Assembly (NCBI GenBank): GCA_036785665.1
Contig: JAXIVJ010000341.1
Location: 83,501-147,500, forward strand
Source: Chirona hameri
Lineage: Eukaryota > Arthropoda > Thecostraca > Balanomorpha > Balanidae
DNA: 64,000 bases
Direction: 5' to 3'
A program made the translations under genes and the position numbers. Below the pieces are notes generated by a model. The model was not told where the DNA came from, made no database searches, and saw only the letters and a program-made list of their open reading frames with translations. Shown in pieces: positions 1-51,304 of the stretch. Positions within the stretch are counted from its first letter, which is position 1, and each line of letters opens with the position of its first letter.

Positions 1-427
1 CACATCGTGTCACGTCGTTTCACGTCGTGCAACATCACGTTACGTCAGATTACAGCACGTCTGCCATGTTTTATGACGGGCGCAGCCCCGCTACATGCCC
101 CTGATTTGCGTCCTACCTGCAGTGACCTGGGCGCTGTCCAGCGCGGTCATGCCAGGCCATGGCGCGGTACCGTGTCCTGGCTGGCACCAGCCGCTGCTGG
201 CATGCAGGCACAGTCAGGGTCGGGTCCAGGGAGTGGTACGGCTCGCTGAAGTTGGCCCCGGGACAGGTTGGAATCGCTCGATTAGATAACGCCAGATGAT
301 ACTTGCCCACAGCGGATGGTTATTGGTTAGCGCCTGTGAATCACCACAAAGTGCTAGGCGTGTCAAAGAAGTGGCTCAATGAGGCGGATAACAGCGGGGG
401 TTACCCGATGTCTGTCCGGGCGTGTTA
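1..427. other. non-coding segment, no gene seen
   Basis: No convincing coding region. The first 60 bases are a degenerate repeat around TCACGTCGT. The segment probably belongs to an upstream intron of the SEC14-like gene, because that gene's 5' exons are missing from the window, but it could be intergenic. Confidence 0.4.
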
Positions 428-1634
428 CCCGCACCGTGCCGGGGGGGGGGGGGGGGGGGGGGGGGCGTTTAGACGCCCCCCCCCACTAACTAAGGTTTTT
501 TCGAGGATAGCGGGAAACGGATGCGCGCAGCGCCGCCGTTTTTGGCACAGCTGTTCGGGCATCAATTACCACATTGTGTAAATGTTTTGACTCGAGTCTT
601 CTCAGGTCAGGTCATCAGGTCAGGTCACGTGACCCCACCTCCAAAAATAAAGTTTTTGGTCTTACCACAGCCATAGTTTTTGACTGATCGGTATCAAACT
701 TACATAATTGTATAAGGTCATAAGTACCTACAATTCGTATATCTCGGATTTTTTCCTTTTATATCAGTGACCTAAGGTCGGGTCAATTTGTGATCTCCCC
801 ATTATAAGTCAATGGAGAAATATTCAAATGCTTCCTATTCCGAGGATATGCATGAATCAGTCCAATTCCTTCGGTAGCATGCTATCATAGACCATTCATG
901 ATGATCCAGGTGCAATTTTTGTTCAGTGATCCCTACATGATCAGCTGAGGTCATCCTCCGAGGTCACCAACACTTTTTTGTCAATAACTCGACAGAATGA
1001 AGATAGAGCAGCCGGCACCAATGTGTTTGTCTCGTCGAGACACGTCTCCCAATATGCAACATAACCTACTTGGGTCACCACTTGACCTTGACCTGAGGTC
1101 AAATCTATAAGTTGACCTAACCTTGTCACCATGAATATGATTTGAAGCGCCTTGACGAGACCAACACGATGGCGTCAACATTATTGCCTTATATTTATTA
1201 GGTAAAAAGTTATTTGCGAAAAATAGTTTTGCCAAAAATATCCTTTTTTGCGTTTGATGACCTGGAGCCTAAACTATTGGCCTGAGCTAAAATCGCAGGA
1301 CATTATATACCGATTGCATTTTTGCAATAGCTTTCGTTTTTGTTTTCGTTTGTTCCTAGCTATCATAGTTCCCGATATATTTGGGGGTTTCTAGAGCGAA
1401 GTCCTGAAACTGGAAAATCTGACCTTTGATGACCTCTGGTGACCTCAAAATTGACCTAAGCGAAAAAATGACTGAAATAGGTTACAAATATTTTTTTACT
1501 AGCTTTCCAACGGTACTTTCTTGTTTTGTCTACGTTCCATAGCAGCCGAGTTCGAAGAGGGTGCGTCGAAACGCCCCCCCCCCCCCCCCATCGCGGCACG
1601 ACGAAGGTGGCGCCGAGCACCGGCACGGCGTGGG
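428..1634 (+). mobile_element. piggyBac-like non-autonomous element, copy 1
   Basis: The left end CCCGCACCGTGCC (428-440) matches the reverse complement of the right end (1622-1634) at 11 of 13 bases. TTAA follows the right end (1635-1638) and a decayed TTA precedes the left. G-runs (441-463) and C-runs (1574-1589) lie just inside the ends. The interior has no transposase ORF. It is closely related to the sequence at 59233-60628 (same orientation) and to 49682-50906 (opposite orientation). It is rich in AGGTCA/TGACCT half-sites: TGACCT at 1420, 1430, 1440 and 1452, and the palindrome TGACCTGAGGTCA at 1089-1101. Assignment to piggyBac rests on TTAA and CCC termini only. Confidence 0.6.
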
Positions 1635-1638
1635 TTAA

Positions 1639-2457
1639 AGATACCGGCAGTGGTGGCAGCAGTACAGGGAACATTCCTTTTTCACCAGTCAGAGATTCTG
1701 TTGATGTACTGCGTTTTGTTGAGAGTCCCAGCTACTTCAACCATCGGCCTTGCCTTTTGGTCACTATCGGAATTTGCCCTCGGGCACTCGGGCGTGGGCC
1801 GCATCGGCTAGTCAGCGGGAACACCCCGCTGCCTCCCGGCGGGCGGCGGCCCCGCGGCCACCGCGGTCAGCTCTCTGACTCGGGGCGGACAAAGCCGATC
1901 AGCCGGCCGTCCCCTGACCGACGAAAATAGCGCGGCGACGCGACGGAGCGTTGAGCGGCTTCTCGCCGACCGATGCGATCACCGCCGCCGGCTGCTGCCG
2001 CCGCGTCGACGCCGATTGTGGCCGCCGTGTGGGCGTCCGTAGAGGAAATGTGGCCGTCAAGGCGGCGTATGTGGAGGGAATGTGGCCGTTAAGGGGTCGA
2101 GGGTCGATAGAATGTGGCTGTCAGATGGCCCCGGCGGACGCGCAGAGACGTGAGGTAGACAGTTAGCGATGCTGGGTATGCTGGAATGTGATGTGCTGTG
2201 ACAGGCACTCAGTCGATTTCTGGAGGCTGTGACGGTTTGTTTGTCTGTTGTGGACGACAGGCGAGGAACGTGGTGACGGGCGCACACCGCCTCGCGGGAC
2301 TCGCGAGAACTGAGCGTGAGTCATTGCTTTGTGTGGACTCACCTGTTGGCGATGACTGCCACCCCGGTATGAACCGCTCTGACTGGCGCTGAGTAGGTGG
2401 AGAGAGGTGCGTCATTGACGCTAATGACTCAGGCTGAGAGGGCCGGCCAGGAGGGCC

Positions 2458-2529
<72 letters not shown>

Positions 2530-4171
2530 TGGTATCGCCAGAAGGGGCGGTCCAGTGGGGTGGAGCACAACTGTCAGAACACAAATGATTCATAGATCTG
2601 ATAAAACAATCGAAGAGCTTTCCAGTGACGATTCACCCAGTGTTCTTCATTGTATTTTGGGCTGAGACAAACCTATGCAAAACATGACTATATTGATAAG
2701 AACTCGTTAGCGCAACGGCGTGGATGGGGTCCAACGTCAAATACAAATACATATCTCCTGCTTTTCTCGATAAGCCTCTTCGTATATCAACGGTACCCGA
2801 TTTCAGATGCGAGATGTCTACCTACCAAAACTGCATTGCTGCCAAGAAAATGCATTCTGACAAAAACTGATTCGTTTTGATCCGGCAAGGTCGAATCAAC
2901 CACTGATTGCGGCCTGCCGCCGTGTTGACCAGCGATGGACATATCCCGCGCTGTCTGGCATCGAAGTCAATGCGAGCAATCACCTCCTGTCGGCACCGGT
3001 CACAGACGCTGACGTTTTCTGTCGCTGAGCTGGCCATTCTGAACGTCGGCCGCGTCCCAAAACTGCCGCGCTGCCGCCGGCCGCTCGATGCTGGCCCGTC
3101 CTTCCCCACGGTAGCCAGAGGACGTTGGTCGACCTTGGCATGACCTGGCGGCTCGGCTGCTAACCCCGCGTCAGTCGGAGCGATTTCCGGCGCACCGCCG
3201 ACCGGAAGCAGCGGCGGCGGACGGCGGACGGCGGACGGCGGACGGCCGGCGGCGACGGGCGGAAGGACGGGTCCGGGAGGGTTGAATCGTCGCCTGGCCG
3301 GGCACTGATGCTGACTCGCGTGTTTTCACGTCGTCGTCGTCGGCCGCTCAGCTCAGATGGAACTGCGCCACTGGTGTGGTCGATCCCGCTTACGAGCCGC
3401 TTTCGGCCTGCGTGATTCAGGCCCGCTGTCAGCAGGCGCCGCGTGGGCGGCAGTGTCAGAGAAGTGGTCCGTTTCTCCATTTTTCTGAACTTGAAGTTTT
3501 GTTCCGTGAAAGCTTTGACCGTAAATAATGTTTTGTTTTTGTCTGCGGGTGCAAATGGCGGACGAGCATAACAAATAGACTGATACTTGACTTTCCGAAC
3601 AATGGCCGGAACGTGACAGTGATGCGACACATTGTAAGCAAAATTGTAAGGCGGAACCTCAAAATTCCCAACATCCGAAATTTCGGCACTGATTTAGGGT
3701 AGGAAAACTTCCAAAAATTAATCCCAAAACTTGTTAAAACCTCCCAAAAAAGTTTTGGCGTATTCAGGTTACAACCCCGCCACCGATACCATCGTCATCG
3801 GGGCCATGGATAACCCTGGGACACTAAAACACGTTATGCAAAATACGGCAGTAGTTTAGACTGAGACTTGAGCCCAGTTTCCCATATACGCATACGCAAC
3901 GATAAAAGGAACCTGTTTACATACGACCCGGGAGCCTCGGTCCCCGACTGAGGCCAAGAGTCAAGACCATATCTGTACAGGAAATACGACTGGCGATTCG
4001 TCACCTTTCCACATCATAATATATGCACATATTGGCATATATGAAAATAGGTTGTGTAGAAACGCGTATCAAAAATTTCGCAAAAAAATACTGGTATACG
4101 CATTACAAAACTTGTTCCGGCGCTGGCGAAAAATTGCGAACTTAGATCGTGGAACAACTTTTCTGACACTG
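1639..4171. other. non-coding segment, no gene seen
   Basis: Apart from a CCG microsatellite and a short GGCGGAC repeat near 3206-3250, this is mixed, apparently unique sequence. Small open frames here show no recognisable domain or splice-bounded exon. I looked for the missing PRELI 5' exons of the downstream gene and did not find them. Confidence 0.4.
2460..2529. repeat. (CCG)n microsatellite
   Basis: An uninterrupted run of about 23 CCG triplets. Proline or alanine runs in the overlapping open frames are a by-product of the repeat. Confidence 0.95.
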
Positions 4172-4591
4172 GTGGGCGGTGCTGACAGTCGCGTGGGCGG
4201 CGCTGACAGCCGCGTGGGCGGTGCTGACAGTCGCGTGGGCGGTGCTGACAGTCGCGTGGGCGGCGCTGACAGCCGCGTGGGCGGTGCTGACAGCCGCGTG
4301 GGCGGCGCTGGCAGCCGCGTGGGCGGTGCTGACAGCCGCGTGGGCGGCGCTGACAGCCGCGTGGGCGGTGCTGACAGCCGCGTGGGCGGTGCTGACAGCC
4401 GCGTGGGCGGTGCTGACAGCCGCGTGGGCGACGCTGGCAGCCGCGTGGGCGGTGCTGACAGCCGCGTGGGCGGCGCTGGCAGCCGCGTGGGCGGTGCTGA
4501 CAGCCGCGTGGGCGGCGCTGGCAGCCGCGTGGGCGGTGCTGACAGCCGCGTGGGCGGCGCTGACAGCCGCGTGGGCGGTGCTGGCAGCCGC
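4172..4591. repeat. 21-bp minisatellite, 20 copies
   Basis: The unit is GTGGGCGGTGCTGACAGCCG plus C. There are exactly 20 tandem copies with scattered single-base variants (AGTCGC/AGCCGC, GGTGCT/GGCGCT, GACAG/GGCAG). Because 21 is divisible by three, every frame stays open and reads as a seven-residue repeat (VGGADSR in one frame). With no start context or flanking coding signal I treat it as non-coding. Confidence 0.95.
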
Positions 4592-4990
4592 TCGACGCGT
4601 TACGGCGGATATTGGTGCTCGGGTTTCTATTGGGTGGAGGTTACTCACGAAATCAAATCAAGGAGTGAATTTAGTTGGTCGGTTTGTTGAATAGCAGGCC
4701 GAATGGTTTGCGGTGGCTGGTTTGCTTTCACGATGTTTGTATGCGCTGGACGCCACATTTCATGGCGGGGTTCCGAAACATATTTGCGTTGGATTGTGTG
4801 AAACTCGATTCCAAGTTCCATTGATTGCGCCATCCCGCCTTCTTTGTTTCGTTTTATTTCGTTTTATTTTCATTTTATTCTGGTCAAAACAAGGTTTTCG
4901 GGTGGATATGTATTGCGCCGTCGCCCAGGTCAGCGGGGTATGCCCTGGGCTTGTGAGCGGTCGGGGTGACGTATGTACCGGCTGTATATC

Positions 4991-5399
4991 GCAGGAGGCC
5001 GCCTTCCGCCCGGTCTGGGTGGCCACACTGTTTGTTGGTGTCCGCCGCAGGAGGCCGCCTTCCGCCCGGTCTGGGTGGCCACACTGTTGGTTGGTGTCCG
5101 CCGCAGGAGGTCGCCTTCCGCCCGGTCTGGGTGGCCACACTGTTTGTTGGTGTCCGCCGCAGGAGGCCGCCTTCCGCCCGGTCTGGGTGGCCACACTGTT
5201 GGTTGGTGTCCGCCGCAGGAGGCTGTATATCGCAGGAGGCCGCCTTCCGCCCGGTCTGGGTGACCACACTGTTTGTTGGTGTCCACCGCAGGAGGCCGCC
5301 TTCCGCCCGGTCTGGGTGGCCACACTGTTTGTTGGTGTCCGCCGCAGGAGGTCGCCTTCCGCTCGGTCTGGGTGGCCACACTGTTTGTTGGTGTCCGCT
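4991..5399. repeat. 56-bp minisatellite, about 7 copies
   Basis: Units begin GCAGGAGGCCGCCTTCCGCC and end TTGGTGTCCGCC, with starts at 4991, 5047, 5103, 5159, 5232, 5288 and 5344. A 17-bp fragment that repeats the array's own left flank (CTGTATATCGCAGGAGG) interrupts the array near 5215-5232, as expected from unequal exchange or replication slippage. Confidence 0.95.
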
Positions 5400-5700
5400 G
5401 GTATCATGCCGGCTGATCTGGCCGCGCCGACCCCTCTCGTACTCTCGTTATCCTCTCTCCTCTCTCCTCTCTTCTCTCTCGCTTTCCTCTCTTCTCTCCT
5501 CCCTCCTTCCCTCTCACATCTCCCATCTCCTCTGTCTACCCCCCCCCCCCCCCTCTGATGATACGTGTATTGACAGTGCACTTTGGCCTCTGCTCGACGA
5601 TGGCCAGGCCGATGTTGCGACTGCTCTGTTCGTCCCTGCACCCACTGCTCCTGTTGGCAGACCACCCAGACCGAGAGGCAGGAGTGGACGGGATACTCCT
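5400..5700. other. pyrimidine-rich low-complexity stretch, no gene seen
   Basis: A CT-rich tract (about 5445-5530) leads into a C-run (5540-5553). No splice-bounded exon of the SEC14-like gene was found here. Confidence 0.5.
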
Positions 5701-5702
5701 CC

Positions 5703-5780
5703 CATGTAGCTCAGTTGGTAGAGCGCTGGGCTTCTGACCTCACCCGGTAGTGGCAGCCCGGGTTCGAGTCGCTTCGGCGC
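5703..5780 (+). other. tRNA-like sequence upstream of the LINE
   Basis: It has an A-box-like TAGCTCAGTTGGTAGAGC (5707-5724) and a B-box-like GGTTCGAGTC (5761-5770) at roughly tRNA spacing. An anticodon stem CTGGG/CCCGG can pair, but it closes an oversized loop, and neither the T stem nor the acceptor stem pairs properly. It is therefore not a functional tRNA. It lies about 90 bp upstream of the LINE endonuclease frame, so it could be a tRNA-derived SINE head or an internal RNA polymerase III-type promoter in the LINE 5' region. Confidence 0.55.
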
Positions 5781-5867
5781 TCGCTATTTGCCCCTGGCTG
5801 GAATGGTCTGAGGAAGCGGGGAGGAATTGATTGGCGCCGACACAGTGATGTAGGTACCGACCACCTC

Positions 5868-8705
5868 GTGATTGGTCAACTGAACATTCAGTCCATGAAG
5901 CCCAAGTTGCCTGACCTGCACAACGACATTCAGCGTACATATGGATTTGACGTGTTGACCCTCTCGGAGACCTGGCTGACACCAAGTGTTCCTGACCGCC
6001 TGCTGACTGTGCCTGGGTACAAACTGTTCCGGTCTGACCGCCCAGCGTCTAGCCGCCTAGCTAGGGGACATGGCCCTGTAGCAGTACTGGTACGCGACTC
6101 CTACAGATGCGAACAGTTGAAAACCCCAGTCACTGGTGTTGAGAACTCGAACTTGGAGATTGTTTGGCTGTTGGTCCACGTGAGTAAGCGCCAATCTCTG
6201 TTGATATCGTCAGGCTACCGTGGTCCCACCAACACCACCCGGCAGCTGACGGCCGATCTCGACGATCTCGAGAGCCAGATACAGTTCATGTTAGCCAACC
6301 ACCCTCGCTCTACGCTTGTGGTCACCGGAGATTTTAACTGTTGTCTGCTTAAGGCTAGAGGCGGTGCCCGCGAGCAACTTTTACCCGATATGTTTCACTC
6401 TTACGGACTGACCATCGCCAACTGTGACAGACCAACATACCGACCTGCTCGTACATTGCTCGATGTAATCGCCACCAACCGTCCGGAGCTGGTGCGTAGG
6501 AGTGGTGTGACGATGTCACTACGGTAGTCCTCATGATTTCACGCGTATGGTTTTGGACTGTCCGAGTAGAGCTAACTCTGCCGGTAAGCCTACTGTTGAT
6601 AGGCGATGTCTCTCCCGGGTCGACAGACGCGTTTAACCACCAGCTGAACGTGACTGATTGGTCTGATGTTTACCGGTGTGCTCACCCTGATGACAAGTGG
6701 GCTGCGTTTCTCGACCAGTTTATCAGACAGCTGGACACGGTCGCGCCTGTGCGCCGCGTGCCTGTGAGGCCCGCCACGGCAACCCCTGTGTCCGCTAACA
6801 CGCAGGACCTGCTGCGGCGCCGCCGGGCCGCGCTAGCCGCAGGCGCCCGGCACGAGTATAGGGAGTTGAACCGCCTGTGTCGAGCCGCGATCCGCGCTGA
6901 CTGCCGTGCGTTCTATGAGCAGCAGATTAGCAGAGGGGACCGGCACTGTCTCTGGCGCGCGCTACAACCTGTCATTGGTCGCAAACAGGCTCATGCCGAG
7001 ACACCCACAGTTACACCGGACGCACTGAATGACTATTACGTCACCATAGGGCCAGCCACAGCCGCAGCAGTTCCGCCACCAACAAGGCCTGTCCCGATCA
7101 GGTTGCCGCGCGTCAGCACTAGCACCTTCAAAGTGCAGCCGATCGACATTGACACCTTGTACGCGACCCTGCTGGGTATGAAACCGTCCAAGTCGACCGG
7201 ATTGGACGGTGTGAGTGTGGCGATGCTACAGGATTTTTTCCCTGGATTAGCCCACGTTATCCTTGACCTAGTGAACTCCAGCCTCGTCACAGGTCAGGTC
7301 CCTGCTGCGTGGAAGCACGCACTTGTCACGCCCATACCGAAGGGAAAATCAACCAACAGCCCGTCCGACACACGCCCCATCTCTATCCTGCCTGACATTA
7401 TGAAGCTTGCGGAACGCGTAGTGCAGAGGCAGTTTAGCGACTACCTTGAGAGCCACCTCTTGTAAACAGCCGCACAGCATGGCTACAGGAAACAGCATTC
7501 CACAGAGACGGCGCTCAGTGTTGTCACCGACCGAGTGTTGCAGGCCATGGACCGCGGTGAAATTACTGTTTTGGTGATGTTCGACAACTAAAAATGCTTT
7601 GACGTCATCCCTCACCAAAAGCTCTTGGAAAGGGTCCAGCTTTATGGCGTGGACACGGCTTGGTTTGCCGACTATCTGGCGAACCACACACAGCAGGTGC
7701 GAGTGCGAGGAGGTGCGAGTGCGAGGAGCCGACGGCAACTCGATCCTGTCCCGGCCTCGGGAGAACAACTTGGGCGTGTTCCAGGGAGGGAGTCTGAGCT
7801 GCGTGCTGTTCATGCTCTTTGCAAACGACCTGAGTTTACATGTTCCGGACGGCGTCACGACTGTGCAGTTCGCGGACGACTCACAGACTCTTATCACGGG
7901 AAAAAAACACAATTTGCCGACCATCATTTCTCTCATGGAGGAGACGCTCGAATCTGTCTTCCACTGGGCTTGCTACAATGACATGAAGATAAATGCCGCT
8001 AAAACTCAAATGATTGTGTTTGGGACTCCCGCTATGCTGAAGAGCCTCCCTACAGTCACACTTCGATTTAACGGGTCATATGTCACCGAATCACCCACTG
8101 TTAAGAACTTAGGCCTACACATGGGCCGTAACCTGAACTATAAGGCGCACATTGATGCATTGACCTCCAGGTGGACAGGGATTTTGATGCCCTGAGCCAT
8201 GCTCGGCATGTGCTGCCATCAGGCACCATGAAAATCATAGTGCAAGCCCTCGCTTTGTCAGTGGTGCGCTATTGTTTGAGCGTGTATGGTTCCTGTGGTG
8301 CTACCCAAATTCACCGGGTACAAAAAACAAATCGTCAACTTTTGCGCGCGAGTAGTCAGCGGCCGCAGACGCAGCGACCACGTCTCAGACGCCATCGTGC
8401 AGCTCGGCTGGCTACGCGCGACTGAGCTGGTTGAGTACCATACGGTATCTGCAGTCCAACGATCCATGACGACCGGCAACCCTGAGCACATAGCAGACAC
8501 CATTGGACCGCGTGCCCACGATCTGCACGACCACAACACCAGGCACGCCGGTCGCGTCACACTACCGCGTATCCGAACAGAAGCCGGCAGGCGCAGACTG
8601 TGTAGCAGGGGCGTCAACATGCTGAACAAACTGCGTCTTGATCCAACATGTGGACCATCGTTCCGTGCCGTGCTGAAACGAGCAATATTTTATAGTCGCG
8701 ACTGA
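5868..8705 (+). pseudogene. degenerate non-LTR (LINE) retrotransposon ORF2
   Basis: The first block (5868-6527) is an endonuclease/exonuclease/phosphatase-fold domain: it opens QLNIQSMKPK, has LSETWL, TGDFN and a C-terminal LLDVIATN. The second block (6533-7465) reads into a reverse transcriptase (PSKSTGLDGVS, ALVTPIPKGK, DTRPISILPDIMKLAE). After a stop at 7463 the same frame continues (HGYRKQHSTETAL, then a second stop within VMFDN-stop-KCFDVI). A short duplication near 7703-7730 shifts the frame. QGGSLSC, the catalytic motif FADD and NLGLHMGRNLNYKAHID follow in another frame, and further breaks precede the C-terminal tail (8286-8705, TLPRIRTEAGRRRL). At least two stops and three frameshifts make it inactive. 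It resembles the CR1/L2-type assemblage, but the clade is not resolved. Confidence 0.9.
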
Positions 8706-9175
8706 AGTATTGTACTCATCTTACATGCATGCATTGTGCGGACTGCGGAATATGTTCGGCTTAGGCGATTGCCATACCTTTTTAGCTGTCGTTGTTTGAA
8801 TTTCATTTGACGTGTCTGGTGAAAAGCCACCGCAAAGATGTGGATCCATGACAAATACATCTGTAACAAGGCCTGCGTCAGGGCCTGCGTAACAAGCTAT
8901 GCTTAGCGCGGGGCCTGACCGCGGAAATTCATCCATTCATAAACATTCGGACTATTTTTTTTTTAAACTCATGAGGGGCTCATGCCAACAGTTGGCCTTC
9001 ATGTGAAGCAGATGCGACGCGATCATATATCCTGTAGCCTTAGATAACGCCACGCAGTCGGCCATGAGGTGCTTCATAATATTGTATGTACCCTAAAAGT
9101 GCATCATCAAGTCCGCACCAGTTCCACCCTCTGGGTTCCGAATGACCTAAGCAGCTGGTGTGCTCCAAAACCAAC
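8706..9175. other. non-coding segment, no gene seen
   Basis: Mixed sequence between the LINE stop codon and the heptamer array. It may include the LINE 3' UTR, but no clear tail marks the end. Confidence 0.35.
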
Positions 9176-9777
9176 ATCATCCATCATCCATCATCCATCA
9201 TCCATCATCCATCATCCATCATCCATCATCCATCATCCATCATCCATCATCCATCATCCATCATCCATCATCCATCATCCATCATCCATCATCCATCATC
9301 CATCATCCATCATCCATCATCCATCATCCATCATCCATCATCCATCATCCATCATCCATCATCCATCATCCATCATCCATCATCCATCATCCATCATCCA
9401 TCATCCATCATCCATCATCCATCATCCATCATCCATCATCCATCATCCATCATCCATCATCCATCATCCATCATCCATCATCCATCGTCCATCGTCCATC
9501 ATCCATCATCCTTCATCCTTCATCCATCATCCATCATCCATCATCCATCATCCATCATCCATCATCCTTCATCCATCATCCTTCATCCATCATCCATCAT
9601 CCATCATCCATCATCCATCATCCATCATCCATCATCCATCATCCATCATCCATCATCCATCATCCATCATCCATCATCCATCATCCTTCATCCTTCATCC
9701 TTCATCCATCATCCATCATCCATCATCCATCATCCTTCATCCATCATCCATCATACATCATCCAGCATCATCCATCA
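9176..9777. repeat. 7-bp satellite (CCATCAT)n
   Basis: About 85 copies of the heptamer, nearly perfect up to 9480 and then with CTTCAT and CGTCCAT variants towards the 3' end. Heptamer repeats stay open in all three forward frames, which explains the His/Pro/Ser/Ile open frames here. Confidence 0.97.
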
Positions 9778-10049
9778 TCATTAGCTTCAACCTCATGTCA
9801 TGCTCGTGGAATTCTTAACACAATGTTAGCATGCAGAATCAGCTCATTGTAACCTTGCCTGCTGAATTACTATCCTTGTATGTGTGTAATGCTGATATGG
9901 AAGTATGCTGATATCGAAGTGTGACAAAACATCCGTATAAAGCTGAGTAACGCTGATTCAAGTGTTCTCGTATCTGCAGGTCCTCAGATTGAGCAGTATC
10001 ATGTCCGACGAGTGTTCCTGTGTCTGACCTAGCGTGCTCCTGCCCCCAG

Positions 10050-49303
<39,254 letters not shown>

Positions 49304-49487
49304 CGCCGGTAGCCGCGTGCCGAGGGGGTGCCGGCCGGACGGTGACGGCCCGATAGGTCGGTACACCAGGTGACGGCCCGACAGGTCGGTGCGGTTTCAG
49401 TTCTGTAGCTTCCTGTCTGGTGGCGGGGATGGGATGGCAAGCAGCAGTGTACAGAGGCAGGGTCAGTTTGATTGACTTGTTGACTAC
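49304..49487 (+). other. start of the 3' UTR
   Basis: Sequence directly after the stop. It contains a short direct repeat (GTGACGGCCCGATAGGTCGG and GTGACGGCCCGACAGGTCGG, at 49341 and 49370). No AATAAA before the hairpin element. Confidence 0.5.
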
Positions 49488-49681
49488 TGTGAACGGCAGA
49501 CCGCTTGGGACCCTAATTTTCGGCGATAACTTTTGAATGCATTACCTGACATGAGCGAAGTGTTCGCAATGGACGTGTAATGGATGTTTTTTGGCCCTGC
49601 GCTAATGTTTATACTTACGGTTGGTAATTGGTTAGTGTTAAAGGCAAATTTAGGACACTTTCCATTCACTCGTAATGCTAA

Positions 49682-50906
49682 CCCGCGCACTGCAGGGGGT
49701 TTGCGCCGAACACGAACTGCAGGCCGGGAGGTTGATTCCCCCCCCCCCCCCGTGAGATCTCGAAAACTACGCTACGTAGCGACAAGCGGAAAAACGGCGT
49801 TTGATAGCTTGATACAAGTTCTAGCGAAAGTATTTACAATTTTGTTTAGGTCAGGTCAAAATTGAGGTCACCAGAGGTCATCAAAGGTCAAATGGTCCAG
49901 TTTGTTTTCCCTGTTTTAGGACTTCACTCCAGAAATTCCCATATATCTCGGGAACTATGCTAGCTAGAAACAAACGGGGAAAAAGCGATCGCCAGCCATT
50001 GAAATTTGCAATCGATATCATGTCCTCAAATTTGATCTGGGGTCAATATTCGAGACTCCAGAGGGTCAAAAAAGGGGAAATGTTTTTTTTTTGCAAAACC
50101 GTTTTTCGCTAATAACTTTAACCTAATAACACTAACGGAAAACTGTTTACGGCATTGTGTTAGTCGCGTCAAGGCGCTTCGAATGATATACATGATGACC
50201 TTGTTAGGTCAACTTAATTTAACCACATGTCACGTGACCTTGACCTGAGGTCAAGACCCAAGTAGGTCATGTTGCATATAGGGAGATGTGTCTCGACGAG
50301 ACAAACACATTGCTGTCGGGTTTACTCCTCTATCTTCATTATGTCGCGAGTTACTGACAAAAAAGTGATGGTGAACTCGGATGACCTCAAATGACCCCAT
50401 AGGGGTCACTGAACAAAACTTACACTTGGATCATCAAGAACATCCTATAATAACATGATCCAGAAGTAATTGGACTAATATCATGCATATTCTTGAAATA
50501 GGAAGCATTTGATTATTTCCCCATTGACTTATTATGGGAGGTCACGAAATTGGCCTGACCTTAGGTCACCGATATCAAAATTCCGAGATATACGAATTGT
50601 AAGTACTTATGCCCTCATGACACCCTGTAAGTTTCAAACTGATCGGTGAGAAACTCTGGCTTTGGCACAACTGCAAACGTTTTTGGAGGTGGGGTCACTT
50701 GACCTGGTTTGGTGACCTGACCTGAGATGACCCGAGGTCAATATTTTGTTCTCAAAGTGTGCGCAATTGATGTCCTAACAGGTTTGCCAAAACTCGGCGG
50801 CGCTGTGCGCCGCCGTTTTTTGCTGTCTGAGAAGAAGAAAAAACTGAGGGGGGGGGGGGGGCGGAAATCCCCCCCCCCCTGCCCCCTGCCCCCTGCAGTG
50901 CGCGGG
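49682..50906 (-). mobile_element. piggyBac-like non-autonomous element, copy 2
   Basis: It has a perfect 16-bp terminal inverted repeat, CCCGCGCACTGCAGGG (49682-49697) and its complement (50891-50906). TTAA follows the right end (50907-50910) and CTAA, a one-base decay, precedes the left. The interior is the reverse of copy 1. AGGTCA half-sites stand at 49865, 49875 and 49885 (exact 10-bp spacing), and TGACCTGAGGTCA at 50241-50253. C-runs and G-runs lie just inside the ends. No transposase. Confidence 0.72.
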
Positions 50907-51183
50907 TTAAAGATAATGCGAGCTCGGATAGAGTATAACGTCCGGTCGCTCTGCAGTCCCGCCCTCGACTCCGCCCACCACTCACAACTGACCGGTCACG
51001 TGTCGAACAGCGCCGGTTCAAGGTCAGCCAGGGGCCAGGGCGGAGCTAACCTCTGACGTCAGAGCATATAGCTCCACCCTTTCACGATAGCCTCTACCCA
51101 CCGATCGAATTCCCTGTGCGAGCTTTAACATTACGAGTGAATGGTAAGTGCCCTACATTTTCATTTGACATTAACCGACCTTA

Positions 51184-51189
51184 AATAAA
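51184..51189 (+). terminator. candidate polyadenylation signal AATAAA
   Basis: The first clear AATAAA on the plus strand after the stop codon, 1.9 kb downstream and inside the right arm of the hairpin element. If used, the 3' UTR would contain both mobile elements. A nearer non-canonical signal is equally possible. Confidence 0.25.
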
Positions 51190-51304
51190 CCGACAAATTG
51201 GCGCAGGATCTGAAATATCCATTGCGAGAAATTCGTGCATGCCAGTTGGTTGCTTCAATAGTTATCGCCGGAAATTAGGGTCCAAAGCGGTCTGCCGTTC
51301 ACAC

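Larger units (their letters stand above)
49488..51304. mobile_element. hairpin (foldback) element with about 200-bp inverted arms
   Basis: 49488-49681 is the inverted copy of about 51110-51304. Both arms share GAACGGCAGACCGCTT, GACCCTAATTT, GGCGATAACT and CATTCACTCGTAATG. The left arm is interrupted at its inner end by the piggyBac-like copy 2; without it the element would be about 590 bp. It lies in what may be the 3' UTR or flank of the SEC14-like gene. Confidence 0.75.

Noticed and set aside
5703..5780. Functional tRNA gene
   Set aside because: Only the A- and B-box regions fit; the anticodon loop is too long and neither the T stem nor the acceptor stem pairs.
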